Positions 47,282-55,052 of a DNA stretch of 64,000 nt are shown piece after piece; the stretch's first letter is position 1; every line of letters starts with the position of its first letter. Location of the stretch: the NCBI GenBank assembly GCA_039621445.1, contig CP154954.1:9597729-9661728 (forward strand), read 5' to 3'. Source of the DNA: Euglena gracilis. Taxonomy: Eukaryota > Euglenida > Euglenophyceae > Euglenales. The position numbers and the translations under genes were made by a program. A model generated the notes under the pieces. It was not told the origin of the DNA, did no database searches, and saw nothing but the letters and a program-made list of their open reading frames with translations.

Positions 47282-47319
<38 letters not shown>

Positions 47320-47522
47320 AAATTCATCACATGCTCGAAAAATCAAAACATATGAGAATCATGGAGTCAAAAACAAAAGGTATGATGCACATAAGCAATG
47401 CACAAGCACACAAACAACTCGCCGAAACAGCACTTGGCCCAACTCAAAGCAAGAGCCTCAAACATTTGGGCTCCCCGATCAAAAAAAGAGCAAAATGGAC
47501 CGAGCCTTCAACTTTCGGCTCA
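45934..47522 (-). other. 3' untranslated region of the chromovirus
   Basis: About 1.6 kb between the end of the chromodomain ORF and the PPT. It contains C/G runs, a (GA)n tract at 47284-47318, CTCGTCTCCTTGT repeats at 47080-47150 and a TATAAA on the minus strand near 47000. Several short frames exist, but none resembles an envelope or another known accessory protein. Confidence 0.6.
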
Positions 47523-48560
47523 CTAGGGTTTCAAAGATTTTTTCAATTCGGACATCAAATCGACCCCTAGGTTTTTCTTCGTGCAATACCTCACCAACTC
47601 CTCACTAAATCGGTGTATGAAATTCCCCACCGGCTCCCAGGTTTCCTCCCCCTCGTTGTAACCAACCCATTTCGTGAGGAATTCCCAGGTTCCCCCCTTC
47701 TTTCGGTGGTTCAGAATTTTTTCAACTTCCCACTCATCAGGCATTGCTTCCTCTTCTTTTTCGGTCCTCTTGAAAAAGAACAAAGGCACCCCCTCACCAA
47801 AAACTTCAGGCTCTTTGTATTCCTTAAGGAAACTACGATGAACCTTCATTTCCATCCCGGGTTTAATTTCAACAATGTAACTCCTCTCCCCCTCCCGGGC
47901 TTTAATAATCCCAGGTCCAATCCATCTGGAATCCAATTTTTCTCCGGATCCTTCGGGTCTCCTATACCACACTTGGGTTCCCAATTTTAAGGGTACCAAC
48001 TCCCTCCTCCCTTGGTTGACCCAACTCGCTTGAACCCAATGTGCGTGGTTGAGAACCTTAGCAACTTTCTCATCCACCTCCTTTATTCGGCGAAAGAAAC
48101 TTTGAGCGTCCTCACACTCCTTCGGTGTTTGATAGGGTATTCCCCCAATGGGTCTATCCCTTCCAAACAAAATTTCGTAAGGACTAAAACCACTCTCCCC
48201 CTTGGTGTCATGAATGCGATCCAAAACTTGGGGAAGTGCTTCCACCCAATTCATTTTTTCCTCCACAAACAACTTTCGGAGGATTTCCATAATTTGTTGG
48301 CCGGCTCTCTCCACCCTCCCATTTGCTTGGTGGTGGTAAGCTTGGGAAAATGCTTGCCGAATTCCCATGAGCGAACACATGGTTTGCCACCATGTGTTGA
48401 CAAAATGGCTCCCTTGGTCACTTGAAATTATTGACGGGACTCCAAAGGGTTTCCATTGGGCTTTAAGCATTTCCTTGGCCAATTTTGCACCCGTTAATCC
48501 TTTATCAAAACACGGTATGGCTACAATCCAACCGGAATGTCGGTCCACGCAAACAGCCAT
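47523..48560 (-). CDS. Integrase core and chromodomain
   Basis: 345 codons in this frame. SSDQG (Asp at residue 48) and NGRVERA (Glu at residue 84) give the D-35-E spacing of retroviral integrases. The first catalytic Asp lies just upstream in the preceding frame (VAIDLF). The C-terminus (about residues 276-326) is a chromodomain with EWEVEKIL, FLTKWVGY and ETWEP, the module chromoviruses use to target chromatin. The joint to the upstream ORF is a G6 run near 48577 where five G would restore the frame. Confidence 0.93.
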   Translation of the reverse strand: MAVCVDRHSGWIVAIPCFDKGLTGAKLAKEMLKAQWKPFGVPSIISSDQGSHFVNTWWQTMCSLMGIRQAFSQAYHHQANGRVERAGQQIMEILRKLFVEEKMNWVEALPQVLDRIHDTKGESGFSPYEILFGRDRPIGGIPYQTPKECEDAQSFFRRIKEVDEKVAKVLNHAHWVQASWVNQGRRELVPLKLGTQVWYRRPEGSGEKLDSRWIGPGIIKAREGERSYIVEIKPGMEMKVHRSFLKEYKEPEVFGEGVPLFFFKRTEKEEEAMPDEWEVEKILNHRKKGGTWEFLTKWVGYNEGEETWEPVGNFIHRFSEELVRYCTKKNLGVDLMSELKKSLKP

Positions 48561-49044
48561 TGTGTTGTACTCCCCCCTCGTACAACCTCTTCTGCATTTT
48601 GAAAAGATCTATAGCCACACGTACCCTGGGCGCGGGTGGTATGGGTTTTAAGTCAATTGTTCCTTTCAATGTCTCCCCCCTCAAGCTCGCTTGACAAGTT
48701 GTGCAATTTTTGCTACAACTGTCGGTGAAAACTTTCGCCTTCTTTTCATCAGCCCATGCATACCTCAAATTGACGTGCCTCCACACCTTTTCCGGACCAA
48801 CGTGTCCAAGAAATTTGTGGTTTTCAAGGATGATCATTTCTTGAAAACTTAGTGGAATGCACAACTTCTCCTCTCGAAACATTTGGTTTTTGTGGACTTT
48901 CACCCCCTTAGGCCACTCACCATTTTCTTGTGTTGCTTGCCAAATCTTTTTCCACGTGGGACACAAAGTGTATGCAACCACCCAATCTTGCTCCCAAACC
49001 GATTTTGTTCCCTCAGGGGTTACACTTGGAGTTGGCGCGGCCAT
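48505..49044 (-). CDS. Integrase zinc-binding (HHCC) part
   Basis: Contains ENHKFLGHVG (His residues 76 and 80) and, about 30 residues later, NCTTC (Cys 114 and 117), the HHCC zinc finger of retroelement integrases, then the first catalytic Asp in RVAIDLFKM. Overlaps the next ORF because of a one-base shift. The stretch 49045-49196 continues the polyprotein in other frames, broken at a G6 run and a GT repeat. Confidence 0.9.
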   Translation of the reverse strand: MAAPTPSVTPEGTKSVWEQDWVVAYTLCPTWKKIWQATQENGEWPKGVKVHKNQMFREEKLCIPLSFQEMIILENHKFLGHVGPEKVWRHVNLRYAWADEKKAKVFTDSCSKNCTTCQASLRGETLKGTIDLKPIPPAPRVRVAIDLFKMQKRLYEGGVQHNGCLRGPTFRLDCSHTVF

Positions 49045-49196
49045 ACCTCCTCTCCCGTACCCCCCCTCGGCAACTCATTGGATGAAAGCTTTGGGTTGGT
49101 CACCAAATTACCCGCGGGGTCCACTCCATCCCAAAAAGTGACTCTCAACTTTTTGTCCTTTTTCCCCTTTGACCTGGGCCCTTGTGTGTGTGTGTG

Positions 49197-50009
49197 TCAA
49201 CGGTGGTGTCTATGCCTCCCGGATTTACTACACCTCGGTTCCCTTCTCTCTTGCATGCTATCCATAGAATCTTTTGGTTCCACCAATTTCCCGCTACGGG
49301 TTATCACCCCTCTAATCCACGTGTTACGGTTGTTGGGCTGATTTTTCACTCTAATCCACAAACAATTTCTTTCGTCTTCCCTTTCCTCTCTTATGAGTTC
49401 CTCCATTTCTTCCTTATCCTCGGCTGAACCGTGTTTGCTTACGTCCCTTAATGCTTGTGAGGCCGGGTAAGCCCACCGACTCAAAATGTCGGCAATTGTG
49501 TTTTCTTTACCCGGTATGTACCCCACCGTCAAATCATATTTTGAAAAAATCTGGTGCCATCGTGCCCTCCTACCCACCGGACCACTGGGGGTATCGAGCA
49601 CCTCTTTTGACCATGCCTCCAAACTTTGGTGGTCGGTCAACACCAAAACGGGTTGAAGACCGATCCAACTTTCCCATTTTTGGAGAGCCAAAATTATGGC
49701 ATAAGTCTCCAACTCCCGGGGGGTCCATTTCCTTTGCCCCACGGTAAGTTTTCGGGACATGAAGGCAATAGGCACCGTTTTCTTATCCATCACATCTTGG
49801 GGTGTGGGCTTACCATTTCCTTCCTTTAGTTGTTCTAGTGTAGCCCCCACGGCGTACCCACTTGCATCTACCCTTAATACAAAGGGTTTATCGGGGTCTA
49901 CACGTTGTAGGATTAAGCCCGAACACAAACGTTTCTTCAACTTCAACTCCTCAAACGCTTGGAGATCCCCCTCCCCAAATTCAACTCTTTTTCCTTTTTT
50001 TACCAACAT
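49197..50009 (-). CDS. RNase H domain and linker of Pol
   Basis: RNase H motifs: FVLRVDASGYAVG, then RELETYAIILAL, LTDHQSLEAW and ENTIADILSRW, carrying the expected acidic residues. The first residues continue the RT thumb/connection. The overlap with the RT ORF lies at an A7 run (about 49996-50002); six A would fuse the frames. Confidence 0.93.
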   Translation of the reverse strand: MLVKKGKRVEFGEGDLQAFEELKLKKRLCSGLILQRVDPDKPFVLRVDASGYAVGATLEQLKEGNGKPTPQDVMDKKTVPIAFMSRKLTVGQRKWTPRELETYAIILALQKWESWIGLQPVLVLTDHQSLEAWSKEVLDTPSGPVGRRARWHQIFSKYDLTVGYIPGKENTIADILSRWAYPASQALRDVSKHGSAEDKEEMEELIREEREDERNCLWIRVKNQPNNRNTWIRGVITRSGKLVEPKDSMDSMQERREPRCSKSGRHRHHR

Positions 50010-50580
50010 CCCTAGGCACCTTCAACTTGTCTTGCAAGGGTGCGGCAATTTGAGCATACATATGGATGTATGCATTGTAGTAGTTGGTAAAACCAAGAAA
50101 GGCTCTTAATGCGGTTATGGTTGTGGGAACCTCCCATTTCTCAATGGCACGAAGTTTGCCCGGTGCTGGCCATCGGGCACCATGACCCAAAATTTGGCCA
50201 CAAAATTCCACTTCCTTGATGAACAATTTTGCCTTTTTTGGGTCCACCACAAAAAATTCTTTGGCCAACAAATCCAAAACTCGGCACAAATCCCTTTTGT
50301 GCGCCTCTAGGAGGTCTTCCCCCTCCCCAACGGTTGTCCCACCAAAAATATCATCTGAGTATGGGGTTGCTATGTCCCTTACGGGTGCTAGCCTCTCATC
50401 CATCATTTGTTGAAATTGTTGTGAGGCGTTAGTTAACCCCATTACATTGACCCTCCATTGGTAGAGACCCTTTGGTGTGAAGGAGCAAGTTATTGGCCGG
50501 CTATCCGGGTGAAGCGGTTGTTGTTGGTGGAATGCTTGTTTTAAGTCCAAAATGGAGAACATTTGGTTGCCACCATGCTT
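49981..50580 (-). CDS. Reverse transcriptase palm
   Basis: Starts at KHGGNQMFSILDLKQAFHQ (first palm Asp), continues through GLYQWRVNVMGLTNASQQF and the catalytic YSDDI (canonical YxDD), then FLGFTNYY typical of Ty3/gypsy RT. Its N-terminal fingers lie beyond the insertion at 50581-51110. Confidence 0.93.
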   Translation of the reverse strand, partial: KHGGNQMFSILDLKQAFHQQQPLHPDSRPITCSFTPKGLYQWRVNVMGLTNASQQFQQMMDERLAPVRDIATPYSDDIFGGTTVGEGEDLLEAHKRDLCRVLDLLAKEFFVVDPKKAKLFIKEVEFCGQILGHGARWPAPGKLRAIEKWEVPTTITALRAFLGFTNYYNAYIHMYAQIAAPLQDKLKVPRDVGKKRKKS

Positions 50581-51110
50581 AGGTTTCTAGCGGGTGGCAC
50601 CTACTTTTATTGGGTTTGACCTCCTCCAAAGATTTTTGGGTCGGGATTTGGAGAGCTTTTTTTTTGTTTCGTCCAAATTTATTTTTTTTTCTCGTTTTTT
50701 TTCCAACATTCTTAATTTCCGTTTCCTGTTTTTTCCCAGTGTCTCCTCCTTCTTGGTTGCATCCCAAGGGCCCCCCTTGTGGGGCTACCCCGTTTCTTTT
50801 CAATTTTCTCCCCCTTTCATTCATTTGCTTCCTTTCCTTTTAAATCCCTCCTTTTCGGGGATGGTTGGGGGTTCTTGGGTAAATTTTTTGTCGTTCTTTG
50901 CCTTTTTGGGTTTGTTTGGTCTCTTTGGCTTTTTGCCGTCCCCTCTTGGGGCTAACAAGTTGTGATGTCGCGTTGTCCCTTCTCGTCCCCTGCTCTTGTT
51001 CGTTAAATTGTCCTTTGAGTGTTGCGTTCTTCCCCCTTAGCTCCCTTTTTTTGGCCCCTATCCGGTGGCCCTTTTGGTTTTTTGTTAATCTGGCCGCCCT
51101 GGGGCCCACC
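50581..51110 (-). other. 530-bp purine-rich insertion splitting RT
   Basis: Separates NYPLPKIEDIL from KHGGNQMF, which are almost adjacent in Ty3/gypsy RTs. On the minus strand the insert is rich in A and G and has stops in all frames. Neither end gives a phase-correct GT-AG intron: a GT follows CTGG but no matching acceptor exists. Identity of the inserted DNA unknown. Confidence 0.75.
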
Positions 51111-51289
51111 CAGGATATCTTCGATTTTCGGAAGAGGGTAGTTGCACCTACGGGTTGGCTATTGGGTCCCCTCATGTCAACAACCCCCCTCCAAGGAAAA
51201 ACTGGAGACTTTTTGGGCACGGGGAAAGTTTGTGAGAGCAATTCTGAATTTTTTGTTGTGGCTGGCTCGATGAATTTTATTCGATCCAA
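51111..51289 (-). CDS. Reverse transcriptase fingers, N-terminal part
   Basis: KFIEPATTKNSELLSQTFPV, then RGVVDMRGPNSQ and (after a further one-base shift) NYPLPKIEDIL are the usual opening of Ty3/gypsy RT (IEPS..., D.R..N). A one-base shift near 51278 separates it from the upstream ORF. Confidence 0.85.
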
Positions 51290-53667
51290 TCTTGAGTGAT
51301 TTTTTCCAAAGCTTCTTTTCGTTCCCCGTGCATGAAGAATGGTTTTTGTCGAGTTGGTGTTGCTCCTTCCTTCAAAGGTATAAAAGCATACCCATAGGGT
51401 CCCCTTATGGGTGGTTCCGGGTATACCGTTGACCTAAAAACCGTTCCTTCATATTTTTGTTGAATTTCCTCCCTTAATAGCCTTAACTTGCCTTCATCCT
51501 TATCTTCCTCCTCTTCATTATTTGCATCCCCCCCCTCCCTTGCAATTATCATCCGTCGGATGGGTTGGGGGTTTGCTTCGGACACGTTCAAATTTTTGTG
51601 CAAAAAATTCAGGGTTCGGTCATCCAAAAAGCGACTTCTTTGATCAAACCCACTCAAAGGTAGTTGGAAACCAAATTTGTGCAAATGGGCCGTGCCCCCC
51701 TCTTGGGGCAAACTTTTTGAAGTGTTTGAGTGTCGCCGTTTTCTGAAATCACGCACACCAAACAAAAATGTGAGCTCGGGGGTTTCCAAAACCAAAGCTC
51801 GGTGATGTGGAAAAACTCCAAGTTTTGCTTGGGCAAGCCATGGGAATGACAAAATGGCATCCACTTTTATGTTTGCTTCGTAAAATTCCACTTCATACTC
51901 AAAACATTCGGGTGGTGTCCCATTATTCTCCTCCCCAAGCAACTTCATTCTCACCTTAGTGCACCTTGTCCCCCCTCTTAAAACTTGGCCGTTAGCCGTT
52001 TCAAACTTAAGGGGATTTTCAGCCGAGTGCATTAGGTGATCGCTTACAAATCCTTGCCTTATGAGGTTTGCTTCCGCCCCCGTATCCACCAATATATTCA
52101 TATCCCGTTCCTCCCCATTGACCAAAATTACCTTTGTGCGAATCAAAAGTTGCCGATCCTTGGAAAACTTGCTTACCCCTGTGGGTGAATACGTTTTTTT
52201 CACCATACGCGACTTCAAACGTACAACCTTTGGTTCCTTAGGCGTGTTAGTGCTAGTGGGGGGCTTATCACCCTCTATCAACAAGGCCCAAACTCCCCAC
52301 TTCACACCTCCCATGGGTTTCCCATCCACTTCGAAAAGCTTTGTTCCAGGCTGAAAATACAATTTTTGTGTCGCCTTTCGCACAAGTTCTCTCACCCATC
52401 CCCTTTGCCAATCGGGAACAATGCAAATTGCATCACACGGGGTTTTTTGCAACTTTTTTGCCACCTTATGCCATAACGACCATGGGGGATTCAACCACAC
52501 CGTGCCCCCCTTCCCCCAATCAACGCTCAAGGCATTTTCCTCCTTCGTCAAAAAAGAAGCACATTGAGAATTTTTGGTTGAGGCAAAACAATCCATTTCG
52601 GCTCTCCTTTGAAATTTCTCCTCAATCAATTTCACAAAGGAGTTTCTCACGGCATAGTCCTCCCTTTTGAAGGAAAATTTCTCCTCCTTAAAATCAAGGG
52701 CCGAAAGAAGATATTCAATCAAATTTTGAGGCATTCTCCATTTTTGATGTGTGCTCGTATGCATATGCCTCCCACCCAATTGCTCCTTGTGTGCCCACCT
52801 GCCCCCCTCCTTCAACACCATGTTGGGGCAGGTTTTTCCATCACAAATTTTGTCCTTCAAACTTAAGAGATTCTCACTCCCCCAAATACGGGTTGGTTTT
52901 TGGTATCCCCAATCAGAAAATTGGCAATAATCAACATCAATGAAATTCAAATTTCGAACACATTGCCGTTTGGGTAAATATCCCGTACGGGGATTTTCAA
53001 TCCACCACAATTTGGGTTGAAAATATTCCACGATCTCCAAAGTTTTTTCGACAAGGCGATCTGCCGTTTGCATGTCCCTACCCCCTATCGTTTTTGCAAG
53101 GCTATACTCCGTGCATGGCACACCGGCCGCAATAACTTCAAAGTATCCCTGGGGGTATTTGCGATAATCCCACTCCAAAATGTCTGTTACGTGGGTTGGG
53201 TGAAATTTTGGGTTGACATCCAAAGATACCACCTGGTATCCGTTTTCCTCCAAACCCCTCCCCACAGATCCTTTTCCCGAAAACAAATCCAACGCCTTGG
53301 GAATTCTCCTGCTTCCCACACCTTTGATGGATCCTCTTCCACTCAAACAACCATAATAATTGTTGAAACTGGGCCGTGCACTCTCCTGGCTTGCACACCT
53401 GGTCCACGGTTTGGGTCGAGTCCACGGTTTGCCCGGCTTGCCCTTCCTCGACACGGGCTGCCATTGGCTCGAGGCCACTTGCCTTCTTGAGTCAATTGTT
53501 GATGATGAATTCATTGAATTGCCTTCAGTTGCACCATTGCCTGTCTTCGGCATTGCAAACTCTTGATTGGTTGACTTTGAACCTGAGATAGAGGGACTGG
53601 AAGATAGATATACACATTCTCCAACATGGTAACATTCTCCACATGGAGATGTGGTTGGGTTATGCAA
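51277..53667 (-). CDS. Pol segment: C5 methyltransferase, adenine-MTase-like domain, protease
   Basis: 796 codons. Residues 8-20 hold CGECYHVGEC, a possible zinc knuckle. Residues about 124-330 form a C5-cytosine MTase. Residues about 335-465 form an NPPW-motif domain like adenine MTases. Residues about 505-640 form the aspartic protease with VDTGAEANLI. The tail leads into RT. It lies in the same frame as the capsid ORF upstream, separated only by a TAG at 53733-53731. In Ty3/gypsy elements protease normally follows Gag directly; here two methyltransferase-type domains are interposed. Confidence 0.93.
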   Translation of the reverse strand: MHNPTTSPCGECYHVGECVYLSSSPSISGSKSTNQEFAMPKTGNGATEGNSMNSSSTIDSRRQVASSQWQPVSRKGKPGKPWTRPKPWTRCASQESARPSFNNYYGCLSGRGSIKGVGSRRIPKALDLFSGKGSVGRGLEENGYQVVSLDVNPKFHPTHVTDILEWDYRKYPQGYFEVIAAGVPCTEYSLAKTIGGRDMQTADRLVEKTLEIVEYFQPKLWWIENPRTGYLPKRQCVRNLNFIDVDYCQFSDWGYQKPTRIWGSENLLSLKDKICDGKTCPNMVLKEGGRWAHKEQLGGRHMHTSTHQKWRMPQNLIEYLLSALDFKEEKFSFKREDYAVRNSFVKLIEEKFQRRAEMDCFASTKNSQCASFLTKEENALSVDWGKGGTVWLNPPWSLWHKVAKKLQKTPCDAICIVPDWQRGWVRELVRKATQKLYFQPGTKLFEVDGKPMGGVKWGVWALLIEGDKPPTSTNTPKEPKVVRLKSRMVKKTYSPTGVSKFSKDRQLLIRTKVILVNGEERDMNILVDTGAEANLIRQGFVSDHLMHSAENPLKFETANGQVLRGGTRCTKVRMKLLGEENNGTPPECFEYEVEFYEANIKVDAILSFPWLAQAKLGVFPHHRALVLETPELTFLFGVRDFRKRRHSNTSKSLPQEGGTAHLHKFGFQLPLSGFDQRSRFLDDRTLNFLHKNLNVSEANPQPIRRMIIAREGGDANNEEEEDKDEGKLRLLREEIQQKYEGTVFRSTVYPEPPIRGPYGYAFIPLKEGATPTRQKPFFMHGERKEALEKITQDWIE
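52273..52665 (-). other. Adenine-methyltransferase-like domain (NPPW motif)
   Basis: Order of motifs: MDCFAS...N, ALSVDW, VWLNPPWSLWHKV, ICIVPDWQRGWV. NPPW is the catalytic-type motif IV of N6-adenine and N4-cytosine MTases. The whole pattern (D-FAS...N, DW, PPW/PPF, IVPDW) also resembles the domain following RT in DIRS-type elements, annotated either as a Dam-like methyltransferase or as a related fold. Activity cannot be inferred; a clear SAM-binding motif I was not identified. Confidence 0.75.
52678..53298 (-). other. C5-cytosine DNA methyltransferase domain
   Basis: Motif I ALDLFSGKGSVGRGLEENGY (SAM binding), motif IV AAGVPCTEYS with the catalytic Cys, motif VI WWIENPRTGY with the ENP glutamate, and a motif VIII-like region QFSDWGYQKPTRIWGS. 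A Cys/His stretch and RMPQNLIEYL end the domain. All core catalytic residues of the family are visible, at about 200 residues, compact compared with host Dnmt1/3 enzymes and closer in style to phage or bacterial enzymes. Confidence 0.93.
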
Positions 53668-53730
53668 AATATTGCGGGGGTTTTTAATGCCCGAGGATGT
53701 AAACCCCTCAAAAACATGACCCCGGCGTCC

Positions 53731-55052
53731 CTAAAGATGAACTGGGGGTGTAACATTTCGGTTTGAATTGTACCCCCCTCCCTTCCAACCGTTGCCTTTG
53801 GAAGAATCTTTCCCTTGGCCTTTGCCTTTGCCTTTTCCTTTTTGGGAAGATTGTTGATTCCAATTTTCATTCGATTGGCTGTACCCCCTTCCCCCATATC
53901 GTCCTTGGCCTTGATAATTTTGAGCACCCTTGAAACTTTGGCCTTTCCAAGAGTTTTGGTTTTGATTTTGGGGTTGCCAAGTTGGCCAAGGAGACGATTT
54001 TGGTGGTGCTTGAACCCAAACTCCACCATTGGTATTTGGCACAGATTTTGGAAGTTCTGCATTTTGTGTAAGATTTTGGGCCTGACTTTCAGTGGAAATG
54101 GGAACAGGACCATTCGAAGCATTGGGCAAGTCAGAACCTGTGGACTTGGGTGTAGAAGATGTTGGAGATGCCACCTGCTTTCCAGAAAAAGAACGTTTCT
54201 TTGAGGGGGAACCCTCCCGACTGTTGGATTTTCCCCCTTTGTTCTCCGCCCCCACCGATCGAGAACGTCTGTATGAGGTTTGGCTGTGATTGGGGTTTAG
54301 CATTAAGTCTTGCCGATCTCTGAGTGCCAATTTTGAAGTCACGAGACGGAAAATGTCTTCAACACTCAAATTTGGTTCATTTTCTCGAACCCGAACCAAA
54401 ACATTGGAATCATTAAATTCTTTCCCATTGTAACTTTTGAGTGTTTCACAACTTTGCACATCAGGCAACACAATTTCGAATTCCGTCTCACTCAATTTTG
54501 TGACCCTTGTGGGTTTCTTCCCAGCGAAAATCATCACAAAATTTTCCATAATGGCTGTGGAGGTTGGCTGTGGATAGTTCATTCGAACGGTTGGTTGGCT
54601 GGTTTTGATCCGTTCTTCCTCATCAGTAATCCAATGCACAATAAAAGGAGGCATTTTTTCGATGAGTAATCTTTTCACCTCCCCCTCACTAGCATCCTTG
54701 ATTTTCTGTCGACACAACTTGAAGTCAACCTTGAAATTTTCCCAATCACGACTTGTAACCCTCCCTTGATGGCATAATGTAAGATCCCGAAAGTTTTTTC
54801 TGGCCCCAAACTCTTCATTTCTCGAATGCCAGGCATCCAACTTGGCCCACACTTCATTGAAAGTGAGTGTCTCCCCCATTTCATCCAAATGCAAATTCAG
54901 CTGTTTTTCCCCAAATCATCCAAACAAAGTTCTAGGAGGCCCAATTTATCAGCTTCTGAAACTTGATTGAATTTTCGGATGAATCTCCCCCACTCATCCT
55001 TGAAGTTTGGCCAATCACCTGCATGACCTGAAAATTTCGGGACAACAACATT
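53731..55052 (-). CDS. Gag capsid-like region
   Basis: The segment 55052-54898 reads VPKFSGHAGDWPNFKDEW, an opening typical of Ty3/gypsy capsids. After a one-base shift at GGGGAAAAAC (54912-54921; one more A restores the frame) it continues in the 54894-53731 frame through WAKLDAWHSRNEEFG and CHQGRV, ending in a Gly/Lys/Gln/Asn-rich basic tail. It continues in frame from the 868-codon ORF across a TGA (55055-55053) and ends at TAG 53733-53731. Confidence 0.85.

Noticed and set aside
47613-50109. Plus-strand ORFs opposite integrase and RNase H
   Set aside because: They oppose clearly recognisable retroelement domains on the minus strand.
50581-51110. The RT insertion as an ordinary intron
   Set aside because: No GT-AG pair restores the RT frame; a GT follows CTGG, but acceptors give the wrong phase or stops.
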